Source: Cuniculiplasma sp052315315 (GTDB lineage Archaea > Thermoplasmatota > Thermoplasmata > Thermoplasmatales > Thermoplasmataceae). Taken from it: a stretch of 13,335 nt of DNA. Where the stretch lies: positions 1-13,335 of the forward strand of contig JBLSDE010000039.1 of assembly GCA_052315315.1 (NCBI GenBank), written 5' to 3'. Made by a program: the position numbers and the translations under genes. Positions 1 to 5,868 of the stretch are shown in pieces; positions within the stretch are counted from its first letter, which is position 1; every line of letters begins with the position of its first letter. The notes beneath the pieces are model-generated. The model saw only the letters and a program-made list of their open reading frames with translations. It was not told the DNA's origin and did not search any database.

Positions 1-117
1 ATCATTTATCTCAGAGCAGCAGAGATAAATGATAAATGGTCTATGAGATCATTGAGGGGATATTATAAATGCATTGATGAGATTAAGGAAATGTTCCAAA
101 GGAGGTATCCTTTATAA
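1..117 (+). CDS. IS256/Mutator-family transposase, C-terminal fragment (5' part outside window)
   Basis: The reading frame is open from base 1 to a TAA at 115-117 and encodes 38 residues. They include YLRAAEINDKWS, then RSLRGYYKCIDEI and a terminal KEMFQRRYPL. This matches, from memory, the usual C-terminus of archaeal IS256/Mutator transposases, where a YLR...W..R.LRG...C..EI...F..RY ending is typical. The catalytic DDE residues would lie upstream and cannot be seen. It is followed within 25 bases by a candidate terminal inverted repeat, as expected at the right end of an insertion sequence. Whether the element is complete cannot be judged from this window. Confidence 0.75.
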   Translation: MIYLRAAEINDKWSMRSLRGYYKCIDEIKEMFQRRYPL

Positions 118-118
118 A

Positions 119-139
119 TACACAACATTTGGGACACTA
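119..139 (+). repeat. Candidate right terminal inverted repeat of the IS256-type element
   Basis: Two bases after the transposase stop lies tacacaacatttgggacact, followed by one more base. IS256-family ends often have a TACACA...GGGACACT-like inner-to-outer pattern, so this is the probable right end of the element, placing the chromosome junction near base 140. The left end is outside the window, so the inverted repeat cannot be confirmed, and no target duplication can be checked. Confidence 0.4.
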
Positions 140-214
140 TGGTATCCAGAAATAAAGCATAAATATTCTTCTATTGATATAAACTCTTGGTACAAATCCT
201 GCGTATTAAAATAA

Positions 215-796
215 TTAGTTCCCTCTAATAAGAAATTGCAATGCTTCAAAAAAGGTATTTTTGGCAAAATCCACCTCAATCCCTTGCATTATGCTAACCA
301 TGAGCCCATTATGTAAACTTACCAGTATTTCGGATAAAATATCAATATCTCTAGTCTTCAATCTTTCATCATTTCTTAAAAGTTCCATAATAAGTCTTTT
401 AACCAAATTTATATATTTATCATGTTCGTCCATCAGAATACGTTTTATATTTTCATTTCGATCTATTTCACCTAATGCTTTTATCCAGAAAAATCTGATA
501 TGTTCTGGAAGGGATAACTCTTGTTCCATAAAATTTTTTGCCAACTCTTCAATATTATTATAATCTGATGAGGTCATTGCAGATTCCAGGAATGATTGTG
601 TGATTTTACAAGTTTCTATAAGCAGATCCTCTTTGCTTTTAAAGTATAAATAAAGAGTTCCCTTGGTCACCCCCACTTTTTTGGCTATCTCTTCCATATT
701 ACCTCGATTAAACCCTTCATAATAAAAGACCTCTGCTGCCGCATTAATGATCTTATTTCTTGCTAATTCCTTGTACTCCTTCAGTACTTTCGGCAT
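215..796 (-). CDS. TetR/AcrR-family transcriptional repressor
   Basis: A 193-residue protein, normal size for TetR regulators. Residues about 12-58 form the N-terminal helix-turn-helix domain: the pattern IINAAAEVFYYEGF, then MEEIAKKVGVTKGTLYLYFK and SKEDLL, is diagnostic. The rest is a helical ligand-binding domain of unknown effector. It is transcribed away from the SDR gene at 871 and shares a 74-base intergenic region with it. That region contains an 18-bp palindrome placed to block the SDR promoter, so the SDR gene is the likely target. The ATG at 796 is preferred because a TATA-like box lies 22-31 bases upstream and no Shine-Dalgarno is visible, which fits a leaderless message. The inducing ligand cannot be deduced from sequence. 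Confidence 0.9.
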   Translation of the reverse strand: MPKVLKEYKELARNKIINAAAEVFYYEGFNRGNMEEIAKKVGVTKGTLYLYFKSKEDLLIETCKITQSFLESAMTSSDYNNIEELAKNFMEQELSLPEHIRFFWIKALGEIDRNENIKRILMDEHDKYINLVKRLIMELLRNDERLKTRDIDILSEILVSLHNGLMVSIMQGIEVDFAKNTFFEALQFLIRGN

Positions 797-817
797 GAGT
801 CAAATATTCAAAAAAAA

Positions 818-827
818 TATTTAAAAA
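818..827 (-). promoter_or_regulatory. TATA box of the TetR-family gene
   Basis: On the minus strand tttttaaata lies 22-31 bases upstream of the ATG at 796. This spacing puts the transcription start at or next to the start codon, as in leaderless archaeal messages. No ribosome binding site is visible before the ATG. Confidence 0.5.
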
Positions 828-837
828 TAACTAATCA

Positions 838-848
838 AATATTTTTTA
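838..848 (+). promoter_or_regulatory. TATA box of the SDR/epimerase-like gene
   Basis: The AT-rich stretch aatattttttat centres about 27 bases before the ATG at 871. There is no Shine-Dalgarno between it and the ATG, so transcription probably starts at the A of the ATG. The downstream edge touches the palindromic operator candidate at 850-867. Confidence 0.5.
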
Positions 849-849
849 T

Positions 850-867
850 ACTGACTATTTATTCAGT
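850..867 (+). promoter_or_regulatory. Palindromic operator candidate for the divergent TetR-family repressor
   Basis: The 18-mer ACTGACTATTTATTCAGT has perfect 5-bp arms (ACTGA/TCAGT), and 7 of its 9 symmetric position pairs match overall. Size and symmetry suit a TetR dimer. It fills the gap between the TATA box and the start codon of the SDR gene at 871, so a bound repressor would block the initiation complex or start site. It is about 23 bases from the repressor's own TATA box, so autoregulation is less certain. Assignment to this repressor is inference from position. Confidence 0.55.
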
Positions 868-870
868 TTT

Positions 871-1839
871 ATGACTGCTAATTTACACAAAGATGAAAGT
901 TCCCATTTAGTTATTGGAGCCACCGGGGGTTATGGGTATGCAATTACAAGGTTGTTGTTGGAGCGTAATTACAATGTAAAATTGGCTGTAAGGGATGTTA
1001 ATAAGGCCAAATTACTGTTTGGTGAAAATTTAGAAGTAGATCAAGTGGATGTTCTGAACGCAGAATCGATTAAATCAGCCACAAATAAAATAGACTATGT
1101 TTATGTGGCCTTTAATTTTCCATATAATCAGTGGTTTAAGTATGAAATTGCAATGTCACACATTATTTCAGCAGCAAGATTGAATAAATCAACTATTATT
1201 TTCCCAGGAAATGTTTACGGATACGGGAAGTTTAAAAAAATTCCCTTTGATGAAACTCATCCCTTGTCCTCAGATACTATTAAGGGAAGAATTAGAAATG
1301 AAATAGAAGCAAAGTTGAAAAAAAATTTTATTGATGGGAAAATAGGATTGATATTACCAAGATTCGCTGACTTTTATGGTCCAAATGTCACAAATGACCT
1401 TTTTGGTGCAATGTTTAAGGATGCAATGAAAAATAAATTCGTAAAATGGATAATTAACCCAGACGTCTTGCACTCATTTACTTATATTGAAGATGCTGCA
1501 AGGGCAACACTTCTAATGGTGGAGAATGATGATATGGGTGAAGTGTATCATATTTCCTCTAATGCAATCACCGGCAGAGAATTTATAAGCAAGATTTTTT
1601 CACATTTAGGTAAATCCCCTAAAATCAGAGTCTATAAAGAATGGGAATTAAGATTATATTCTTTCATAAATTCACAGGTCAGGGAAGTATTGGAGCTTAG
1701 TTATGAATTTGAAGAACCATACGTTATGAGTAGCGAAAAATTTTCCAGCAGATATTCTGATTTCAAATTTGCCGATTATGATCTTGGAATAGAAAAGACA
1801 TTAAACTGGTTTAAGAAATATTCAATCGATCATTTTTGA
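871..1839 (+). CDS. NAD(P)-dependent SDR-superfamily oxidoreductase/epimerase-like protein
   Basis: A 322-residue protein with a Rossmann fold at the N-terminus: VIGATGGYG (14-22) is the nucleotide-binding GxxGxxG-type loop of extended or atypical short-chain dehydrogenases. R41-D42 after the second strand could favour NADP over NAD. The IIFPGNVYGYGK segment (109-120) matches the strand that normally ends in the catalytic Ser/Thr of epimerases, here Gly-Asn. The helix that usually carries Tyr-xxx-Lys reads SSDTIKGRIRNEIEAKL, with no tyrosine, so a classical epimerase/dehydrogenase mechanism is doubtful, although YGYGK at 116-120 is formally YxxxK. FTYIEDAARA near residue 205 matches the usual substrate-domain motif. 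The substrate is unknown. The gene stands alone after a leaderless promoter under a probable TetR repressor, suggesting a ligand-inducible detoxification or metabolic role. Confidence 0.8.
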   Translation: MTANLHKDESSHLVIGATGGYGYAITRLLLERNYNVKLAVRDVNKAKLLFGENLEVDQVDVLNAESIKSATNKIDYVYVAFNFPYNQWFKYEIAMSHIISAARLNKSTIIFPGNVYGYGKFKKIPFDETHPLSSDTIKGRIRNEIEAKLKKNFIDGKIGLILPRFADFYGPNVTNDLFGAMFKDAMKNKFVKWIINPDVLHSFTYIEDAARATLLMVENDDMGEVYHISSNAITGREFISKIFSHLGKSPKIRVYKEWELRLYSFINSQVREVLELSYEFEEPYVMSSEKFSSRYSDFKFADYDLGIEKTLNWFKKYSIDHF

Positions 1840-1921
1840 CGCATTATGTCTTGAAAAATAAATGAAAGTCCATTAAAATTGATCATTGAACAGATCGTAT
1901 CAAGTTTGGCCTTTGATTCCT

Positions 1922-1954
1922 AATACAACTCAATTTTGTATTTAAAAAAAATAC
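1922..1954 (+). repeat. Overlapping short inverted repeats upstream of the TGA-interrupted gene
   Basis: AATACAA (1922-1928) and TTGTATT (1936-1942) are perfect 7-bp complementary arms with a 7-base loop. The right arm region can instead pair with a third copy: GTATTT (1938-1943) with AAATAC (1949-1954). All lie just upstream of the TATA box at 1967-1978. They could be a protein-binding site or a weak terminator for the preceding gene; in DNA this AT-rich, chance is also possible. Confidence 0.3.
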
Positions 1955-1966
1955 ATTCTCAGTTAA

Positions 1967-1978
1967 TTTTTATATAAT
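1967..1978 (+). promoter_or_regulatory. TATA box of the gene at 1995
   Basis: tttttatataat lies 17-28 bases before the ATG at 1995, within archaeal TATA spacing for a leaderless message. There is no Shine-Dalgarno between it and the ATG. Confidence 0.5.
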
Positions 1979-1994
1979 AACAGTTTAGGAAAAT

Positions 1995-2324
1995 ATGTTC
2001 TTTCAGGATATCGATAAAAAACTCAATATGCGCGTTATTCTAAGAGTAAGGCAGGATACGGAATTTTTTAATCTAACAAATGAGATACCAAATAGGTTAC
2101 CGTCTTATATTTACAGTGTGGATGGTGAGACATGGCTTAGCGTTTACTTTCCAAAGGGCCAGAAAGATCAGCGAATGAATTTAATTTACAATAAGTTTAA
2201 AGCCATTGAAAGAGAGGATTCCTATGTAATAAATTCAAGAATTAACAACATACAGGATCTTAAAATAATAAATGAATTATCCGACGTTAAATCATTTGTG
2301 TTGAACAGAGCAGATATGAGGTGA
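1995..2324 (+). CDS. Hypothetical protein, N-terminal product if the TGA terminates
   Basis: If the TGA is obeyed, translation gives 109 residues ending NRADMR. The fragment is a mix of short strands and helices (MRVILRVRQDTEFF, then WLSVYFPKG), without membrane segments or known motifs. It keeps the promoter and start codon, so it is the half most likely to be made. It ends inside what appears to be a continuous fold, so a stable function on its own is doubtful. Confidence 0.45.
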   Translation: MFFQDIDKKLNMRVILRVRQDTEFFNLTNEIPNRLPSYIYSVDGETWLSVYFPKGQKDQRMNLIYNKFKAIEREDSYVINSRINNIQDLKIINELSDVKSFVLNRADMR

Positions 2325-2381
2325 GGGTTCCTTAACATCTATGCAAGATTCCACAAAAACGACCTGGAAAATGTCTCCGAA

Positions 2382-2912
2382 TTGCTTTCCAAATACATGT
2401 CGGATTTGAAAAATTCCAGAATTGACTGGCTTGGGCCAAGTCCTGGCCTAATGTATATAATGAGCCTGATAAACAGTGACTACCCGATTTCTCTTCTTAC
2501 TTATAATGTTCCAATCAGGGAAGAGGACTCTTCATTAAGAGATAAATGTACGGATGGAATAATAGAGGTCAAGAATAACGTCACATCTAATGATGAAATA
2601 AGGGCAATATTTTATTCAGATAGAGCTGTGGATGATATGATTCCAATTGACAAAGAAAAAATGATATATTCAGTTACATTGCGAAACTACTTTCTAAATG
2701 AGGTAAGAAAAAGAGCAAACGAAAAACACATACTTAGATTAAGACACTTTGTAAGAGTTAGTAATGAGAAACTAAGGGTATCCGTTTTTGTACCTTCCAG
2801 TATCATTTACGATCTTTATTCAATAATTTACGAGATCGCAAGAAATTCAGATAAAAGAATTTACATTGAAAATCTGCTCCCCTTTAGTGATACTCTTTGG
2901 GATGTGATATAG
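2382..2912 (+). CDS. Hypothetical protein, C-terminal part of the TGA-interrupted gene
   Basis: The 176-residue stretch begins at a TTG (2382) with no Shine-Dalgarno and no promoter of its own in sight, so independent initiation is poorly supported; an ATG at 2397 is another option. The sequence is rich in charged residues (VRKRANEKHILRLRHFVRV) and lacks membrane segments. I do not recognise a family. It most likely represents the untranslated or read-through remainder of the gene starting at 1995. Confidence 0.35.
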   Translation: MLSKYMSDLKNSRIDWLGPSPGLMYIMSLINSDYPISLLTYNVPIREEDSSLRDKCTDGIIEVKNNVTSNDEIRAIFYSDRAVDDMIPIDKEKMIYSVTLRNYFLNEVRKRANEKHILRLRHFVRVSNEKLRVSVFVPSSIIYDLYSIIYEIARNSDKRIYIENLLPFSDTLWDVI

Positions 2913-3137
2913 GGAATTCTTACCATATTTTGGTTCTAATTTTACTTCAGGAATGATTAATACTTCTTACCGGAAAAAATAAAAGATCAAAATTTTTAAA
3001 GCAAAGATGCAAGAGGCCAAAAGAAAATCATAGATTTACTCCAAGATCTGGGGTAAACAAATTGAAAAATGATTTTATTTCGTCACATTCAAAATACATT
3101 CCTAAATTCCAGTTTTTGAGATTTGAGCCTAAAGGTA
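2913..3137. other. Intergenic stretch with one hairpin, no supported gene
   Basis: AT-rich DNA between the interrupted gene and the 3' end of tRNA-Ala. It contains the inverted repeat TTTACTCC/GGGGTAAA (3035-3042 and 3050-3057, one T-G wobble, 7-base loop). The only start-stop frames are a few codons long. The hairpin could end the minus-strand tRNA transcript or be part of a small RNA; nothing else is visible. Confidence 0.4.
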
Positions 3138-3209
3138 TGGACTGGAGGGGATTTGAACCCCTGGCCTCTTCCATGCCAAGGAAGCGATCTACCTCTGATC
3201 TACCAGCCC
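3138..3209 (-). tRNA. tRNA-Ala (anticodon GGC)
   Basis: The minus strand folds into a 72-nt cloverleaf. The acceptor GGGCTGG pairs with CCAGTCC (one G-U), followed by discriminator A. The D arm is GATC-AGAGGTA-GATC. The anticodon stem CTTCC/GGAAG encloses TTGGCAT with anticodon GGC, which reads GCC/GCU alanine codons. The variable loop has 5 nt, and the T arm is AGGGG-TTCAAAT-CCCCT. The CCA end is not encoded, since ATACC follows the acceptor stem. No intron is present. Confidence 0.96.
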
Positions 3210-3230
3210 AGTGAACACAATATTATTCCG

Positions 3231-3245
3231 TACTATATGATTTTA
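3231..3245 (-). promoter_or_regulatory. TATA box of tRNA-Ala
   Basis: On the minus strand taaaatcatatagta lies 22-36 bases before the first base of the tRNA, standard spacing for an archaeal promoter. The tRNA and the secretion operon at 3323 are divergent and share this intergenic region. Confidence 0.5.
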
Positions 3246-3288
3246 ACGTTACAGTTCATAACTCCCCTCCCTATTTACAATGCTAAAA

Positions 3289-3297
3289 CTTAATTAG
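3289..3297 (+). promoter_or_regulatory. TATA box of the pilus/secretion operon
   Basis: cttaattag lies 26-34 bases before the ATG at 3323. This places the transcription start at about that ATG and makes the in-frame TTG at 3299 an unlikely start, because it would lie upstream of the message. Confidence 0.4.
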
Positions 3298-3322
3298 ATT
3301 GGTATGTTTATCAAGTAGGACT

Positions 3323-4909
3323 ATGAATCTACCCAAATTGTCAAAATCGAAACGAGAGAAAAAACTTCATGTCAAAAAGAAGCAGGATGATGAAGAAGAA
3401 GTTGTAAAAAATGAAATGCCAGAAATCAAGAAGTACGAAGTGATGGATGAATACAGCATTGTTCCAAGAGTTGTTTCCGTCGAAATTTCTTGGAATCCAG
3501 ACATTCTTGAAGCAATATATGTCGTAAATGAGCCAATGATGAACGCAGAGGAATTGGAATTGCTTGAAAGAATAGAAAAGAACATGGAACAGGTTGTTAA
3601 GAGTTCAAAAACACTACCTGAAGACCTATCGGCATTAACAATAGACCAAATTGTAGAAAACTACCTATCAAACAGAAAGAATAAGTATCCACTCAAAACA
3701 ATTGACAAATTGAAGTACTACATAAAAAGAGATTATGAAGGTTTTGGCCCTCTGGATGCAGTTGTAAAGGATCCAATGGTTGAGGATGTTTCTTGCAACG
3801 GAGTTGGCATTCCTGTATTTATCGAACATAAAATACACGGGTCTTTAAGAACGAATATAGTTTTTGATACGGAGGAGAAACTGGATTCTTACGTAGTGCG
3901 GCTGGCTCAGATGTGTGGAAAAGAGGTATCCATGAATGAACCCATTATTGATGGGACATTCCCACAGGGGCATAGAATACAGCTCACATTCGGGAAAGAG
4001 ATTTCAACAAAAGGTTCCGCATTTACTTTCAGGCTTTTTAGAGAAACGCCGTTTACACCAATTGAACTAATAAAATATGGTGCGGCAACTCCTGAAGTGG
4101 TCACTTACCTCTGGTTTGCGGTTGAAAACCTGAAGTCTGCAATTATCGCAGGAGTACCCGGTGTAGGTAAGACGTCCACAATTAATGCAATGCTAATGTT
4201 TGTACCCTCAAATACTAAGGTGTTTAGTATCGAGGAAACAAGGGAAATAAACATTCTCCATCAGAACTGGGTCGCCACTTCAACAAGAGAAAGCATATAC
4301 TCATCTGGCAGTGCAGACGAAAAGAATCCACCCATAGGTATGTTTGAACTTGTGAGAATGGCAATGAGACAAAGGCCGACTTACATAATTTTGGGGGAAA
4401 TCCGAGGTAGAGAGTCATATTCTCTCTTCCAGGCCATATCCACAGGTCACACTGCATACTCGACAATCCACGCAGATTCTATGGAAACACTTGTTAATCG
4501 TCTGGAGTCAAATCCTCTGAACATACCAAGAGTTCTCATAAGTGCATTGAATATAGTTATATTTAACAAATTTATTCGAATGGGAAGCAGAAATATGAGA
4601 AAATTGACAGAAATTGACGAGATCATGGGGATTGACCCTGATTCCGGTGAAATATTGTATAATAAGGTATACAATTTTGATTATAATGAGAATAGGCAGG
4701 TGTTTTCTGGATATAGTAAAATATTGAATGAGATCAGAGATTCCAAACAATGGACTGATGAGGAATTTCAGAGAGAATTTGAGAAGAGACAGAGATTATT
4801 GGAAGGGATGCTTAAGAATAACATAACGGATTATGCAAATATTACCAAGATTATTAACATATTTTACAAGGATCCCGAAACTGCATTGAGGCTAGCGAGT
4901 GGTACATAA
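3323..4909 (+). CDS. Type II/IV secretion-system ATPase (archaeal FlaI/TadA/GspE superfamily), first copy
   Basis: Starting at ATG 3323 gives 528 residues; an in-frame TTG at 3299 would add eight but sits beside the TATA box. A very basic N-terminal tail (about 1-25) precedes an N-terminal domain with FGPLDAVVKDPMVEDVSCNG, typical of the family. Then come Walker A GVPGVGKT (277-284), an Asp-box region IEETREI, Walker B YIILGEIRG (354-362) and a His box GHTAYSTIHAD (375-385), all intact. The C-terminal segment ends in a FYKDPE motif also seen in archaellum and pilus ATPases. Such hexameric cytoplasmic ATPases drive pilin or archaellin assembly through a membrane platform protein. The stop overlaps the next start by one base (TAATG), so it is co-transcribed with the platform genes. 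The choice between pilus, archaellum-like and secretion roles is not decided by this protein alone. Confidence 0.93.
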   Translation: MNLPKLSKSKREKKLHVKKKQDDEEEVVKNEMPEIKKYEVMDEYSIVPRVVSVEISWNPDILEAIYVVNEPMMNAEELELLERIEKNMEQVVKSSKTLPEDLSALTIDQIVENYLSNRKNKYPLKTIDKLKYYIKRDYEGFGPLDAVVKDPMVEDVSCNGVGIPVFIEHKIHGSLRTNIVFDTEEKLDSYVVRLAQMCGKEVSMNEPIIDGTFPQGHRIQLTFGKEISTKGSAFTFRLFRETPFTPIELIKYGAATPEVVTYLWFAVENLKSAIIAGVPGVGKTSTINAMLMFVPSNTKVFSIEETREINILHQNWVATSTRESIYSSGSADEKNPPIGMFELVRMAMRQRPTYIILGEIRGRESYSLFQAISTGHTAYSTIHADSMETLVNRLESNPLNIPRVLISALNIVIFNKFIRMGSRNMRKLTEIDEIMGIDPDSGEILYNKVYNFDYNENRQVFSGYSKILNEIRDSKQWTDEEFQREFEKRQRLLEGMLKNNITDYANITKIINIFYKDPETALRLASGT

Positions 4910-5868
4910 TGGCAAAGAAGAATAGCATACAGATTACCTCAATCAATACGAGTAAAAAGCCCGTAAGAAAGGATAGGTCGAAGAAGCCAAAGATGGCTAT
5001 ACCTAAGCCAACAGCTTTTGATAATTTCTCCAAAGCCGTATTTGGAGGGCTATTTGAAAAATACGTAAACACATCAAATATGGATGTCACACTTCAGAAG
5101 GCTAAGATGCCAATTACTGCGGAAGAGTATCTAGCCAGAGGAACTATGGGGGCAGTCATATTTGCAATTGTATCATTTGCTGTGGTCAACCTTTTCTCTA
5201 TAAGGTTCGCAGGTTATACTTATTTGTTCTTCGCCTTTTGGTTTCTGGCTGTAATTCTATTTCTTGCCTTTATGGGGGAATATCCAAATTCGGTTGCAAC
5301 TTCCAGAAAAAAGAAGATCGATGCAGTTCTGCCATTAGCTATGGGATACATTGCCACAATGGCATCTGCTGATATGCCTGTTGAAAATATAATATATGAG
5401 CTCTCAAAAAGTAAGGAATATACTGAACTTTCCCGTGAAGCTCAGGGCATCTCTGTATCAACAAGGCTTTTCGGAAAGGATATAATCACCGCTATCAAGG
5501 ATGGAGCCACATATACACCATCTCCACGTTTCTCAGAGTTTCTCCAGGGGATCATAACCACAATGACCTCAGGAGGGGATCTTAAGGAATATTTCAAACA
5601 GAAAGCATTGCAGTATCAGACTGAACTTAGCACTCTTATTAAAAGAAATACTGAATCACTGTCGGTTCTTGCTGAGAGTTACATTATTGTGGGTGTTATG
5701 TTTCCTCTTATTCTTATGGTAATTATTGGAACGGTAACTTCAGTCATACCGGGAGAGGGGAGCCTGACAATTGTAGTCCTGTATCTCATAGTTGGTCTCA
5801 TAATCCCAATAATAGCTGTTATGTTTGCCTTAATTCTGAGTAGCACCATAGGTGAGGTGGATGTATGA
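4909..5868 (+). CDS. Type II secretion F-domain platform membrane protein, first subunit (FlaJ/TadB-like)
   Basis: A 319-residue protein. A lysine-rich cytoplasmic N-terminus (1-30) leads into two adjacent membrane helices (about 80-96 and 103-122). A soluble helical T2SF-like domain follows, with DAVLPLAMGYIATMASADMP near residue 140 and GGDLKEYF near 220. Two C-terminal helices lie at about 257-277 and 285-310. This TM2-cytoplasmic domain-TM2 layout is that of TadB/TadC or of one half of an archaeal FlaJ, which normally has two such domains in over 500 residues. It should anchor the ATPase at the membrane and turn its motion into subunit insertion. It overlaps the upstream ATPase by 1 base and the downstream platform gene by 4 bases (ATGA), implying translational coupling and a fixed stoichiometry. 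Confidence 0.88.
   Translation: MAKKNSIQITSINTSKKPVRKDRSKKPKMAIPKPTAFDNFSKAVFGGLFEKYVNTSNMDVTLQKAKMPITAEEYLARGTMGAVIFAIVSFAVVNLFSIRFAGYTYLFFAFWFLAVILFLAFMGEYPNSVATSRKKKIDAVLPLAMGYIATMASADMPVENIIYELSKSKEYTELSREAQGISVSTRLFGKDIITAIKDGATYTPSPRFSEFLQGIITTMTSGGDLKEYFKQKALQYQTELSTLIKRNTESLSVLAESYIIVGVMFPLILMVIIGTVTSVIPGEGSLTIVVLYLIVGLIIPIIAVMFALILSSTIGEVDV

Larger units (their letters stand above)
1995..2912 (+). pseudogene. Gene of unknown function interrupted by a single in-frame TGA
   Basis: One frame runs from the ATG at 1995 to the TAG at 2910-2912, 305 codons broken only by a TGA at 2322-2324 (codon 110). The second open stretch is in the same frame, so no frameshift is involved. The 19 codons between the TGA and the first possible restart read GFLNIYARFHKND, then LENVSE, and continue smoothly into LLSKYMSDLKNSRIDWLG, which looks like uninterrupted protein. 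I do not recognise the family. The protein is soluble, charged, without signal peptide or membrane segments. The C-terminal third has an alternating hydrophobic pattern (RVSVFVPSSIIYDLYSIIYE). A DNA-binding or regulatory role is conceivable, but no clear helix-turn-helix is visible. A recent nonsense mutation is the simplest explanation. TGA read-through or a base-calling error are alternatives. Confidence 0.65.

Noticed and set aside
1995..2912. Selenocysteine or pyrrolysine decoding of the TGA
   Set aside because: Pyrrolysine uses TAG, Thermoplasmatales are not known to make selenocysteine, and no obvious SECIS-like structure was seen after the gene; nonsense mutation or near-cognate read-through is simpler.
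3008..3034. 8-codon plus-strand frame after a TTTTTAAA sequence
   Set aside because: It is too short, has no neighbouring gene to regulate as a leader peptide, and is followed by non-coding sequence.
3138..3209. tRNA-Ala 3' end as an integration (att) site
   Set aside because: I found no second copy of the tRNA 3' sequence in the window and no integrase gene.
3242..3270. 8-codon minus-strand frame with a strong GGAGG-like ribosome site upstream of tRNA-Ala
   Set aside because: It ends inside the tRNA promoter and is too short to distinguish from chance; the purine run may simply be intergenic composition.
3299..3322. TTG start eight codons upstream for the first ATPase
   Set aside because: It lies next to the TATA-like box and upstream of the expected transcription start; the ATG at 3323 begins the typical basic N-terminus.
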